From the NCBI GenBank assembly GCA_963820185.1, contig CAWFYV010000007.1:372001-436000 (forward strand): a stretch of DNA of 64,000 bases. The letters run 5' to 3'. Of the stretch, positions 45,849 to 54,036 are shown one piece after another; the first letter of the stretch is position 1; every line of letters starts with the position of its first letter. A program made the translations under genes and the position numbers. Source of the DNA: Aquilonibacter sp963820185. Lineage in GTDB: Bacteria; Vulcanimicrobiota; Vulcanimicrobiia; Vulcanimicrobiales; Vulcanimicrobiaceae. The notes beneath the pieces were generated by a model. It did no database searches and was not told where the DNA came from. It saw nothing but the letters and a program-made list of their open reading frames with translations.

Positions 45849-46550
45849 ATGAGTTGGTTTGCACGAATCGAACAGGCATGCGCTGCGTTCATCGAGCGAA
45901 CGTTTGCTAAGACGTTTCCGAGCGATCTGGAACCTGCGCAGATCGCGCGCAAACTTGTCACGACCATGGAGGCACGCACGCGTGGTGATGACGGTCACAT
46001 GCTCGCGCCGGGATCGTACTTTGTGTATGTCAATCCCGACGACTTCACTCGTTTACAAGAGCATCGCGCCTACCTCGAACGCGAGTGGGGCGAATTGCTG
46101 CGCGATATGGCTGCGCGCGTCGGCGTGTACTTCTTCGACGGCGGTCCGAACGTAGAAATGGTCTCGCGCGAGAGCATCCCGCCGGGCCTTGCCGATGTGG
46201 CTGTCGCAAGCGATGTCACAATTTCGATCCCCAATGCACCCGCGCTCACGCCGCCCAAGCGGTTTCATCTTCGCATGATGAAAGGCGTGCCGGCCTACGG
46301 TGTCTACTTCATCGACAAGTCGGCAACGATTGGTCGCAGCGAGGAGAGCGATATCTTCTTGGTCGATCCGAGCGTCTCGCGCAACCACGCGACCCTGGTG
46401 GCCGAAAACGGAGTAGTTGATGTTGAAGATTTAAATTCGACCAACGGCACGTTTGTCAACGGCGAACGCATCGAAGCAAAGCGGCGCGTTGTTTCAGGTG
46501 ATGTGCTGACCTTCGGCAATACGCAAATGCGGCTCGAGGCGCGCGAGTGA
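45849..46550 (+). CDS. FhaA-like protein: DUF3662 plus FHA domain
   Basis: A 233-residue protein. The N-terminal DUF3662 domain (FARIEQACAAFIERTFAKTF through LAPGSYFVYVNPDDF) precedes a C-terminal FHA domain with phosphothreonine-binding residues in ATIGRSEESDIFLVDPSVSR, NHATL and LNSTNGTFVNGERI. In actinobacteria FhaA joins serine/threonine kinase signalling to cell-wall synthesis, including MurJ. The neighbours FhaB-like, PP2C-like and FtsW-like proteins repeat that context. No kinase gene is present in the window. Confidence 0.88.
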   Translation: MSWFARIEQACAAFIERTFAKTFPSDLEPAQIARKLVTTMEARTRGDDGHMLAPGSYFVYVNPDDFTRLQEHRAYLEREWGELLRDMAARVGVYFFDGGPNVEMVSRESIPPGLADVAVASDVTISIPNAPALTPPKRFHLRMMKGVPAYGVYFIDKSATIGRSEESDIFLVDPSVSRNHATLVAENGVVDVEDLNSTNGTFVNGERIEAKRRVVSGDVLTFGNTQMRLEARE

Positions 46551-46972
46551 TGCTCGCCGCGCAGCTGCGCATCGGGACGCTCGAAATCACCGCGGTGCTA
46601 GCCGTCGCCGCGATCGTCGCGGCGCGCCCGCGCGGCGCGGCCGCCGCGGAGCTGGGCAGTCTTCACCCGGTGAAAGCGGTGCTTCGCGTCGTCGAGTTCG
46701 GACGCGAGCGGCCGTTTGAAGCGCTCTGCCCGCTGACCATCGGTCGCGACAACGCCTGCGAGCTAGTGCTCGCCGACGCTGAGGTCTCTCGCAAGCACGC
46801 GCGGCTGGAAACCCAAGGCGGCGTCGTATTCGTGCGGGACCTCGAGAGTAGCAACGGAACGTTTCTCAATGGACAACGCCTGAGCAGCGCAATCGAGACG
46901 CGCGAAGGCGACGCTATCGATCTGGGAGCGACGCGAGTGATCGTGGAGAAGTTAGCGCCGTGGACAAATTAG
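46550..46972 (+). CDS. FhaB-like protein: membrane segment plus FHA domain
   Basis: A 140-residue protein. A short N-terminal hydrophobic stretch (LEITAVLAVAAIVAA) anchors an FHA domain with CPLTIGRDNACELVLADAEV, SRKHARLE and LESSNGTFLNGQRL, all phosphopeptide-binding positions. FhaB (FipA) in actinobacteria is a division-associated substrate of PknA/PknB. ATG 46550 overlaps the previous TGA by one base. GTG 46547 is an alternative. Confidence 0.85.
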   Translation: MLAAQLRIGTLEITAVLAVAAIVAARPRGAAAAELGSLHPVKAVLRVVEFGRERPFEALCPLTIGRDNACELVLADAEVSRKHARLETQGGVVFVRDLESSNGTFLNGQRLSSAIETREGDAIDLGATRVIVEKLAPWTN

Positions 46973-46976
46973 CGCG

Positions 46977-47735
46977 ATGGACGTAGCGATTCGGGGCGAT
47001 CGCGCATCGTGTCTGTCGCTGCAGCTTGGGCCGCGCTCGTGGCTCTTTGCCGTCGCGCGTGGGTTCGGGACGGTCGATGGTGTTGCCGCAGGCCCGGCAA
47101 CGCTCGAACGATTGCGCGCGGAGTGCGAGCGTCGCTTGCGTACGGAACGCTTTCGCCGCGCGGTCGATCGGGTGCAAGCCGCTCCGACGGCTTTGCTCGG
47201 CGCGCTCGCGCGCGTCAACGGCGAACTCTTTGCGCGCAGCGCCTCGCATGCGGACTATGTCACAGCCGGCTGCTCGATCACGCTCGCCGTCATCGTGCGC
47301 GGCTATGCCTGCGTGATTCATACCGGCGGCACCGCCGCCTATCTCGCGCATCAAGGTGAGATCAGCGTGCTCACCGGCGACGATACGCTCAGCGAGGCGG
47401 CACAGGAGTTGCTCGGGCGTGCTTTAGGCGCGAGTGCGTCGCTCGACGTCAGCGTATCGAGCGTCACCTTCGACGCCGGCGACGTCATGATCTTGATGGG
47501 ACATCGTGTGCGCGGAGACGTCGATCGCCGCGCGTTGGTTACGCACGTCGAACGCTCCGGTGAGAACGAACACCTCTTGGTTGTGCGCTTCGATGAGGGC
47601 GATCGCGCCATCGAGGAGCTCGGCACGCGTGAAGTGCCGGTCGTGGTCTATCGCCGGCATCTCGGCGCGCGCATCTCGCTTCTGCTATCGGCGCTCGTCG
47701 TGGGATTCGCCCTCCTCACCGCGTGGGCGCGGTAA
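46977..47735 (+). CDS. PP2C-fold protein without metal-binding residues (pseudophosphatase), membrane-anchored
   Basis: A 252-residue protein in the place occupied by the PstP phosphatase in actinobacterial clusters. The fold order is recognisable, but every metal-binding Asp site is changed: VADGMGG is VARGFGTVDG, GDSRAYL is HTGGTAAYLAHQG, SDGL is LMGHRV, and DN is EH in GENEHLLVVRFD. The RxxNED start is also absent. A single helix, ISLLLSALVVGFALLTAWA, anchors the C-terminus. It cannot work as a normal PP2C and may instead be a scaffold or phosphopeptide sensor next to the FHA proteins. Confidence 0.8.
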   Translation: MDVAIRGDRASCLSLQLGPRSWLFAVARGFGTVDGVAAGPATLERLRAECERRLRTERFRRAVDRVQAAPTALLGALARVNGELFARSASHADYVTAGCSITLAVIVRGYACVIHTGGTAAYLAHQGEISVLTGDDTLSEAAQELLGRALGASASLDVSVSSVTFDAGDVMILMGHRVRGDVDRRALVTHVERSGENEHLLVVRFDEGDRAIEELGTREVPVVVYRRHLGARISLLLSALVVGFALLTAWAR

Positions 47736-48973
47736 CACCCGTCGTACGTCGCGCACTGCCAATGCTCGCTGCGCTTGCGGCGAGTGCGCTGATGCTCGCG
47801 TATGCTCCACCCGGGTCGATTGGACCGCCCTGGTTGCTGGCGACCTTGGCGGTGCTCGCGCTCGCATGGGTGTTGCTACAACCGATGGCAACGGTGCGCG
47901 ACGATCTCTTGCCCGCACTCGCCGTCGTGCTCGCGGGGCTCGGGCTGCTGCTCGTCGCGCGACTCGCCCCGGATCTCGCGCAAAAGCAACAATGGTGGCT
48001 GTTGGTCTCGCTGGTCTTAGTCATTGCATGTGGGCCGGCGTTCACGCGCTTTCGACGTTTTGCGAGCTACAAGTACCTCTGGGTCGTCGGCTCGCTCGTG
48101 CTCTTCGTCTTGTTGCTGTTCTTCGGACAGGAAGTCAACGGCGCGCGGCTGTGGATCAAACTCGGTCCGGTGCAGTACGAGCCGATCGAGTTGATCAAGC
48201 TCTTCATCGTGTTCTTCCTCGCCGCATATCTGGGTGAGACCGCCGACGTTATCGCGCAGGCGCGACCCTGGTCGGTGCGCGCGAATTTGCGCTACCTCGG
48301 TCCGCTCTTCATCGGGTGGGGCGCCTCGATGGCGATCCTCGTGCTACAACGCGACCTCGGAATGGCGACACTGCTGCTGGCGACCTTTGCGGCACTACTC
48401 TATGTTGCGACACGCCGCGTGGATATCGTGACCGGCGGCGTCGCGATCTTCGCGCTTGCGGTGCTGTGGGCGATGCATCACTTTCCCTACGTGCAGACGC
48501 GCATCGCGGTCTGGCACAATCCGTTCAGCGATCCGCTGGGTGCGGGGTATCAATCTTCGCAGGCCTACTACGCACTTGCGGCGGGCGGCCTCTTCGGCAC
48601 AGGGCTAGGCCTGGGACATCCAAGCTTCATCCCCGATGTTGCGACCGATTACATCTTCGCGGCCTACTCTGAAGAGTTTGGCCTGCTCGGCGCGCTCGTG
48701 GTGATCGCGATCTTCGCCGTGCTGGTGCGGCGCATGATTGCGACCGCGACCGACCAGCCCGACCTCTATGCGAAGCTGCTCGGCACCGGTATGGCGGCGA
48801 CACTGGGTTTCCAAGTCTTTATCATCATCGGTGGCGTGATCGGGCTCTTTCCGCTCACGGGCATCACCCTGCCCTTCATTTCGTACGGTGGCAGCTCGCT
48901 GGTTGCCAACTTTCTGCTTGTCGCCCTCGTATGGTCGATGAGTTCGCGCGTATGCGATCGAGGGAAGCTCTGA
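47723..48973 (+). CDS. FtsW/RodA/SpoVE family SEDS glycosyltransferase
   Basis: A 416-residue protein with about ten membrane helices. SEDS signatures include GARLWIKLGPVQYEPIELIK, LVLQRDLGMATLLL, the GLGLGHPSFIPDVATDYIFA loop, and PLTGITLPFISYGGSSLVAN near the C-terminus. These proteins polymerise peptidoglycan strands together with a class B PBP. The FHA/PP2C context suggests a RodA or FtsW role in growth or division. GTG 47723 overlaps the previous gene by 13 bases. The family call is certain, the subtype is not. Confidence 0.92.
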   Translation: MGAVTPVVRRALPMLAALAASALMLAYAPPGSIGPPWLLATLAVLALAWVLLQPMATVRDDLLPALAVVLAGLGLLLVARLAPDLAQKQQWWLLVSLVLVIACGPAFTRFRRFASYKYLWVVGSLVLFVLLLFFGQEVNGARLWIKLGPVQYEPIELIKLFIVFFLAAYLGETADVIAQARPWSVRANLRYLGPLFIGWGASMAILVLQRDLGMATLLLATFAALLYVATRRVDIVTGGVAIFALAVLWAMHHFPYVQTRIAVWHNPFSDPLGAGYQSSQAYYALAAGGLFGTGLGLGHPSFIPDVATDYIFAAYSEEFGLLGALVVIAIFAVLVRRMIATATDQPDLYAKLLGTGMAATLGFQVFIIIGGVIGLFPLTGITLPFISYGGSSLVANFLLVALVWSMSSRVCDRGKL

Positions 48974-49761
48974 AGGTCAGAGCTTCCCACGCGTTCTGGC
49001 TCGCGGTTATCGCGCTAGCGCTCGCGGCAATCATCGCGGGATACGTTAGCGGAAACGCCACTGCACCGCCACCTCTTCATCGAAGCGCGCAGCCGCGGGT
49101 TGCCGCGAGCGTGCATGCGGTGATGCACGATCCCTCGGATTCGCGCGTCAACGATCTCTTTGCCGCGGATGAAGTCGTCGTTGAGCGACCGCTGCGTGCA
49201 AGCGCGAGCTGGCTCGAGCCGCAACTTTCGATTGTGGTGGGATTGGCCGGGAGATCGCCTTCGATGGATTCGGCGTTCATGCAAACCAAGGTGCCGATTG
49301 CATTTGATATCGATCCGTCGGCCGCGCAGGCGACCGAAGTCGCGCAACTTGCGCATGAGTCGGGCAACGTCGTGCTGGTGCACCTCGAGCATGCGCCGAC
49401 GCAGACGCAACTCGCACAACTGCGCAAGCGCTTCGGCTCCTTCGACGGCGTGGCGTCGCGAGCGACCGACGGGTTCGTGCAGTCGCTCGATGGGACGGGT
49501 TTGGTCTTCTTCGACGAGCGTGGCGATGCCGATGCGGGCGAGTTTGCGGCGGTCGGTATCCCAATAGTGCAACGCGACGCGACGGTCGACGATCGTACCG
49601 CGCGCAGCTACATTCACTTCATGCTGGCGCGCGCCGTGCAGCGCTCGCAGTTCGAAGGTCGCTCGGTTGTGCTGATGCGTCCGCTTGCGCACTCGCTCGA
49701 GGCGCTCAAGGCACTTGCTGCCACGAGGAATGTCCAATTCGTCCCGCTAACGCAACGTTAG
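48952..49761 (+). CDS. Divergent polysaccharide deacetylase family protein (YibQ-like)
   Basis: A protein of about 269 residues with an N-terminal membrane helix (FWLAVIALALAAIIAGYVSG). The rest resembles the divergent polysaccharide deacetylase fold (PF04748): LSIVVGLAGRSPSMDSAF, VPIAFDIDPSAAQA, VVLVHLEHAPTQTQ, GLVFFDERGDADAG and VGIPIVQRDATVDDRTA. The metal and catalytic positions of classical deacetylases are mostly not conserved in this group. ATG 48952 is taken; ATG 48931 is possible. It lies where actinobacteria carry pbpA. Confidence 0.75.
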   Translation: MRSREALKVRASHAFWLAVIALALAAIIAGYVSGNATAPPPLHRSAQPRVAASVHAVMHDPSDSRVNDLFAADEVVVERPLRASASWLEPQLSIVVGLAGRSPSMDSAFMQTKVPIAFDIDPSAAQATEVAQLAHESGNVVLVHLEHAPTQTQLAQLRKRFGSFDGVASRATDGFVQSLDGTGLVFFDERGDADAGEFAAVGIPIVQRDATVDDRTARSYIHFMLARAVQRSQFEGRSVVLMRPLAHSLEALKALAATRNVQFVPLTQR

Positions 49762-49781
49762 CTCAGGAGGGACCGCACTTC

Positions 49782-50279
49782 ATGGAACGCTTCGCACGTC
49801 TGTCCGTCGCACTGGCGCTGATCGGAGTGCTGGTCGCCTGCACGAATAACAGTGGCAGCGCCTCGTCGTCGAGCAGCGCCGCGGCCTCAACCGAAGCAGC
49901 CGCCACTGCCGTCGCCTCAACCGCCGCCGCCGCGCCGAGTGTCGCCGCTGGCGCCGATGGCGCGAAGATCTACAATCAAAACTGCTCGAGCTGCCATCAA
50001 CCCAACGGGCAAGGTGTCACGGGCACGTACCCGCCGCTGATCGGAAATCCGACGGTGACTGGGTATGACATTCACCTGATTCACATCGTCAAGTTTGGGC
50101 TCACCGGAAAGACCACGGTCGGTGGTGTCGCGTACAACGGGATGATGCCGGCGTGGAGCCAATCGCTCTCGAATGCCGATATCGCCGCCGTTCTGACGTA
50201 CATTCGTTCGTCCTGGGGAAACAAGGCGAGACCAATCAGCGAATCTCGCGTGGCCGCCGTCAACAAGAGCATGGAATAA
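49782..50279 (+). CDS. Lipoprotein c-type cytochrome
   Basis: A 165-residue protein with a lipobox (GVLVACT), a long Ser/Ala/Thr linker, and a class I cytochrome c domain. Haem attaches at NCSSCHQPNGQG with His as the fifth ligand; GMMPAW supplies the distal Met. YPPLIGNP is also typical. It would be a membrane-tethered electron carrier on the outer face of the inner membrane. AGGAGG lies upstream of ATG 49782. It ends in a palindromic terminator. Confidence 0.92.
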   Translation: MERFARLSVALALIGVLVACTNNSGSASSSSSAAASTEAAATAVASTAAAAPSVAAGADGAKIYNQNCSSCHQPNGQGVTGTYPPLIGNPTVTGYDIHLIHIVKFGLTGKTTVGGVAYNGMMPAWSQSLSNADIAAVLTYIRSSWGNKARPISESRVAAVNKSME

Positions 50280-50306
50280 AGAAGTCTCTACGTAGAAACT
50301 TCTTTA
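50277..50306. terminator. Bidirectional palindromic terminator between cytochrome c and hpnI
   Basis: TAAAGAAGT (50277-50285) pairs with ACTTCTTTA (50298-50306), and the middle contains the exact palindrome TCTACGTAGA. The A-rich and T-rich arms serve both strands. The stop codons of both flanking genes lie in the element (TAA 50277-50279 and, on the minus strand, TAG 50288-50290). Confidence 0.7.
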
Positions 50307-51385
50307 CCTCTCCAAGTTGCTTTGTTGCCGAAAAGGCCCATAGCCCAAACACCCAGGCCGAAACAATCGCGTACCGGGAGCAGCCAAAGCGGCGGTGTTT
50401 CGCGCGCGTCGAGTGCGTCACGTGCCGCATAGTGCATCGCCGCGCGAAGTGCGAGCACGATGGCAAGTGCGCTCCACGCGATCGTACTCTGCGCCGCGAA
50501 CGCGACCCATGCGAGTGCAAACGGCAACGGAAACGTTACGAACGAGAAGATATAGCCGGTTGTTTGCACCGATCGGATCGTGCGTGCCCAGCGCAGTTCG
50601 TGTTGCAACAGGGCGGCCACGCTAGGCTCGGAAACGATGTTGCATACGACGTACCGTGAGAGCGCAACGCGGTACCCCTGCGCCGTGACGAGTGCGCCTA
50701 ACATGTAATCGTCGGCAACGTATGGTGCGAGCGCGTTGATACCGCCGATCGCCGCGAGTACGTCATGGCGGACCGCCATCGTCGAACCAAAGCAATAGCG
50801 TGGCGGACTACCGAGCGTCGCTACGAGCACCGACGGCGCGAACTGGTCGTTGAAGTGCATGGCACCCAGTTGCGATGCGAGTCCACCCAAGGGGACGCCG
50901 GCGTACAGGCAGGTGGCCGCGCCGACGCTCGCGTCGTCGAACTCGGCGCTCACCGACCGAAGATAGCGGCGGTCGACGCGCATGTCTGCGTCGGCAATAA
51001 AGAGCAGATCGTACTTCGCCACTTCGAGCATACGGGCGAGATTCGCGACTTTGGGATTGCCTGTCCGCGGCTCACCATCCACAACCAGCGTCAGGTCACG
51101 TTCGGGAAAGCGGTCGATCACGCGCCGGATCACATCGATTGCGGGATCGTCGCTGCGCTGCACACCGAAGATCACTTGGTACTCCGGATAGTCTTGATCG
51201 CAAAACGAGCAGAGGTTTTCGAACAACTCCGCGTCGAGACCGTGGATCGGCTTCAGAATCGTTACTGCGGCGCCTCCGTCACGCTGAGGTGCGAGCGCAG
51301 CGAGCCTCGAAGCGTTCGCAAAGCGATGGAGAGCGAAGAGCGCGATCGCGCAGTACGCGATGCCGGCAAGGCAAACGATCAGCAC
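50288..51385 (-). CDS. hpnI: Hopanoid glycosyltransferase HpnI (GT21-like)
   Basis: A 365-residue membrane glycosyltransferase related to ceramide glucosyltransferase. The D,D,D,(Q/R)xxRW set is visible as GVQRSDDP, FIADADMRVD, VADDYMLG and HELRWART, with NPKVANLARM as a family segment. Helices at both ends hold it in the membrane. HpnI transfers N-acetylglucosamine to bacteriohopanetetrol in characterised bacteria. It is convergent to the cytochrome gene and overlaps hpnK upstream by 7 bases. Confidence 0.9.
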   Translation of the reverse strand: MLIVCLAGIAYCAIALFALHRFANASRLAALAPQRDGGAAVTILKPIHGLDAELFENLCSFCDQDYPEYQVIFGVQRSDDPAIDVIRRVIDRFPERDLTLVVDGEPRTGNPKVANLARMLEVAKYDLLFIADADMRVDRRYLRSVSAEFDDASVGAATCLYAGVPLGGLASQLGAMHFNDQFAPSVLVATLGSPPRYCFGSTMAVRHDVLAAIGGINALAPYVADDYMLGALVTAQGYRVALSRYVVCNIVSEPSVAALLQHELRWARTIRSVQTTGYIFSFVTFPLPFALAWVAFAAQSTIAWSALAIVLALRAAMHYAARDALDARETPPLWLLPVRDCFGLGVWAMGLFGNKATWRGKEVST

Positions 51386-52194
51386 GCGCGCAAATCTGAG
51401 TACGCGAGTGTCGCAATGCCTGCGGCCTCGAGCTTTGCGCGCACTTCGGCGCTGGTAAGCGCGTCAAGTTCGCCTGCGAAGTCGTAGCCCGCGATCTGCG
51501 GATCGATCCCGGCCCACGGACCGGTTGCGGGGTGAAAGTACATCTCGCAGATGCCTGGCGGTAGCCGGTCGAGGAAGTCGAGCACACGCGCGCGTGTCAT
51601 ATGACCGGAGTAGCGAATGCCGTAGACGGTATCGTTGGTCGCGATGTGCGCGCGGTGCAACCGCCAGCGCATCAATGCGAGCCACGGTTGCAGAAACGCG
51701 GCATCGTGCGGTTCCGCCGGAATGCGCACCGCCTGCATGCCGTACTCGCGTCCGACTTTGATGATGATGCCGAGCACGGTTGGATGCACGTGCATGTGGT
51801 TCTGCGCGTTCACGTGATCGAGCTTCAGTCCGGTGCGCGCAAACGCTTCGAACTGCGCGCGAATTTCGGCTTCGAGGGCGCGCCGCGCGCCCGGGTGAAA
51901 GAAGAAGCGCAAGCCGGCGGCGACGAGGTCGCGTGGGAACTCGCCGTTGCGATCTACCAACGCGGCGACATCGCGCGCCGGCAGAATGGGTCGCCCGTTG
52001 ACCAGCACGAGGTGCAGCCCAACGCGCAACGTGGGAAGCGCATGCGCGCGCGCAATTGCGTCGTCCGTGGCGGGTGCCGCAACCATGAGGCTCGCACTTC
52101 GTAAAATGCCGTTGCGATGCGCGCGCTCTACGGCTTCATTTACTTCTAATGATAGGCCGTAGTCATCGGCGGAGACGATCAGCTTCTTGGCCAT
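51379..52194 (-). CDS. hpnK: Hopanoid-associated deacetylase HpnK (YdjC-like)
   Basis: A 271-residue YdjC-fold carbohydrate deacetylase. The metal-binding Asp pair is in VSADDYGLS, and the histidines are in LDHVNAQNHMHVHP. HpnK removes the acetyl group from the sugar that HpnI adds, giving glucosaminyl bacteriohopanetetrol. ATG 52194. Its start is 41 bases from the divergent hopanoid operon, so a shared control region is likely. Confidence 0.9.
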   Translation of the reverse strand: MAKKLIVSADDYGLSLEVNEAVERAHRNGILRSASLMVAAPATDDAIARAHALPTLRVGLHLVLVNGRPILPARDVAALVDRNGEFPRDLVAAGLRFFFHPGARRALEAEIRAQFEAFARTGLKLDHVNAQNHMHVHPTVLGIIIKVGREYGMQAVRIPAEPHDAAFLQPWLALMRWRLHRAHIATNDTVYGIRYSGHMTRARVLDFLDRLPPGICEMYFHPATGPWAGIDPQIAGYDFAGELDALTSAEVRAKLEAAGIATLAYSDLRAC

Positions 52195-52235
52195 TGGAGG
52201 GCTATAGAGTACCGTGGCGAACGCTGCGTTCCTTT

Positions 52236-52997
52236 ATGACTCTCTTGCATGAACGTCAAGCACGGACGCGGGAATATTTGGCGGATGCGGATGTGCAATT
52301 CAGCGAGGTTTTCGAGCGTATTATGCGCCACTCGTTTGAGTACGCAGATCCGCTCTGCGCGAGTCTCGTGCTTTGGGCGTGCGACGCATGCGGGGGCGAC
52401 TCGCATCATGCCTTACCGGTAGCAGCCTCGGTGGAATGCCTGCACCGCTTCAGCATCCTGCACGACGAACTGCAGATGCGGCCCGCGATTGCAACTGAAA
52501 GAGCAACGACCTCGTCGATCTGGGGGCTCGCACATACCTTGAATGCGGGCGACGCCTTCTTCGCGCTGGGACTCGGACTGCTGGCAAAAGACGCCGTCCA
52601 AGGTGACCGCGTACTCGACGTTGGTATCGTGCTCGCTAATGCCGTGCTTCTCGGCATCGAGCACCGCAATCGCTTGATACGCGCCTCGGCGCGCACACAG
52701 CGCAAGGCACGATACCGCATCGCGTATGAAGGCACGCACACGCTCATGCTCGCGCTCAGTTTGCGTGTTGGCGCAATGATGGCCGCTGCGCCGCCGCAGC
52801 TCGCGGATGCCTTCGCCCGAGCCGGGCGACTGCTCGGTGTTGCCGCGCAGCTGCAGGGTCAGGCGCGGGGCACCACCAGTCCGCTAGCGAAGCGATACGC
52901 AGCCAAGGCGCTCGCGATCGTAGAAGGGTCGCCGCTCTCGCGTACCTACATCGCGGAATTCAGGGAGATTACTTACGAGCTTGCAGCAGGGGGCTGA
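52236..52997 (+). CDS. Degenerate polyprenyl synthetase-like protein
   Basis: A 253-residue all-helical protein with the trans-prenyltransferase fold. The first Asp-rich motif is altered: HRFSILHDELQM takes the place of HxxxLIHDDxxD. The second is missing: QLQGQARGTTSPLAKRY stands where GQxxDDxxD is expected. It probably cannot bind the magnesium ions needed to make prenyl diphosphates. Actinobacterial hopanoid clusters carry an active synthase at this place, so this may be a relic turned regulatory or structural subunit. ATG 52236 is used. Confidence 0.7.
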   Translation: MTLLHERQARTREYLADADVQFSEVFERIMRHSFEYADPLCASLVLWACDACGGDSHHALPVAASVECLHRFSILHDELQMRPAIATERATTSSIWGLAHTLNAGDAFFALGLGLLAKDAVQGDRVLDVGIVLANAVLLGIEHRNRLIRASARTQRKARYRIAYEGTHTLMLALSLRVGAMMAAAPPQLADAFARAGRLLGVAAQLQGQARGTTSPLAKRYAAKALAIVEGSPLSRTYIAEFREITYELAAGG

Positions 52998-53022
52998 TAC
53001 AGGTCGCGTAGGCGACGCAAGC

Positions 53023-54036
53023 GTGTCGAGAAAGGCCGACCATCTTCGCATCAATATCGAACAGGATGTTCGCGCGAAAGGGGTCAGCTCCGGATTCGAA
53101 CGGTATCGATTCGAACACTGCGCGTTGCCCGAGATCGCGCTCGAGGATGTCGACCTCGGCGTAACCCATTTCGATCGCACGCTGCGCGCGCCGATCTTGA
53201 TCTCGTGCATGACCGGCGGCACCCCGGAGGCCGCGGGCGTCAATCGGACGCTCGGGCGCATTGCGCAGGAGTTCGGCTTTGCGATGGGTCTGGGTTCCGG
53301 TCGCGTGCTGCTCGAAGATCCGAGTACGCTCGAAAGCTTCGAAGTGCGCTCGGTTGCACCGGACGTGTTGCTGTTTGCGAATCTCGGTGCCGTACAGTTG
53401 AACAAGGGATACGGTGCCGCGCAGTGCCGGCACATGATGAAACTCGTGCAAGCCGATGGACTGATTTTGCACCTCAATCCGCTGCAGGAAGCGCTCCAGC
53501 CCGAAGGCGACACCGATTTTCGCGGCTTGCTCGGACGGATCCGCGAGCTGTGCGGTGCGCTCGGCGCGCCGGTCGTCGTCAAAGAAGTCGGCTGGGGACT
53601 CAGCGAACACGTGGTTCGTGAGCTTTTCCGCGCAGGCGTTGCGGGCGTCGACGTCGCCGGGGCCGGCGGCACATCGTGGAGCGAAGTCGAGCGGTACCGC
53701 ACGCGCGAGAATTGGCGCGTGCGTGTCGCCGCACAGTTTGCCGGCTGGGGTATTCCGACGGCCGAGTGCGTCCGCGCTGCGCGCGCCGTCGAGATGGATG
53801 GTTTGATTATTGCGAGCGGCGGAATTCGCGACGGTGTCGACGCAGCAAAGGCAATCGCGCTCGGCGCCGATCTCGTCGGCATCGCGGGGCCGTTCCTGCG
53901 CGCAGCCGCGCAAGGCACCGACGCTGCGCGTGAGCTCGCGCGCGAAGTTGTCGAGGTACTGCGCATCGCGATGTTTTCACTTGGCGTACGATCGGTCGAA
54001 GAACTCAAAGGGACCGATAAGCTGGTGCCGGCGTGA
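53023..54036 (+). CDS. fni: Type 2 isopentenyl-diphosphate delta-isomerase
   Basis: The FMN-dependent isomerase that interconverts IPP and DMAPP, about 337 residues. It starts near SRKADHLRINIEQDV and contains APILISCMTGGTPEA, GSGRVLLEDP, LFANLGAVQL, HLNPLQEALQPEGDTDFRG, VVVKEVGWGLS, VAGAGGTSWSEVE and ASGGIRDGVDAAKAIALGAD, all family blocks for FMN and diphosphate binding. GTG 53023 is preferred over TTG 52981, which would overlap the previous gene. It supplies prenyl units to the squalene steps that follow. Confidence 0.95.
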   Translation: MSRKADHLRINIEQDVRAKGVSSGFERYRFEHCALPEIALEDVDLGVTHFDRTLRAPILISCMTGGTPEAAGVNRTLGRIAQEFGFAMGLGSGRVLLEDPSTLESFEVRSVAPDVLLFANLGAVQLNKGYGAAQCRHMMKLVQADGLILHLNPLQEALQPEGDTDFRGLLGRIRELCGALGAPVVVKEVGWGLSEHVVRELFRAGVAGVDVAGAGGTSWSEVERYRTRENWRVRVAAQFAGWGIPTAECVRAARAVEMDGLIIASGGIRDGVDAAKAIALGADLVGIAGPFLRAAAQGTDAARELAREVVEVLRIAMFSLGVRSVEELKGTDKLVPA

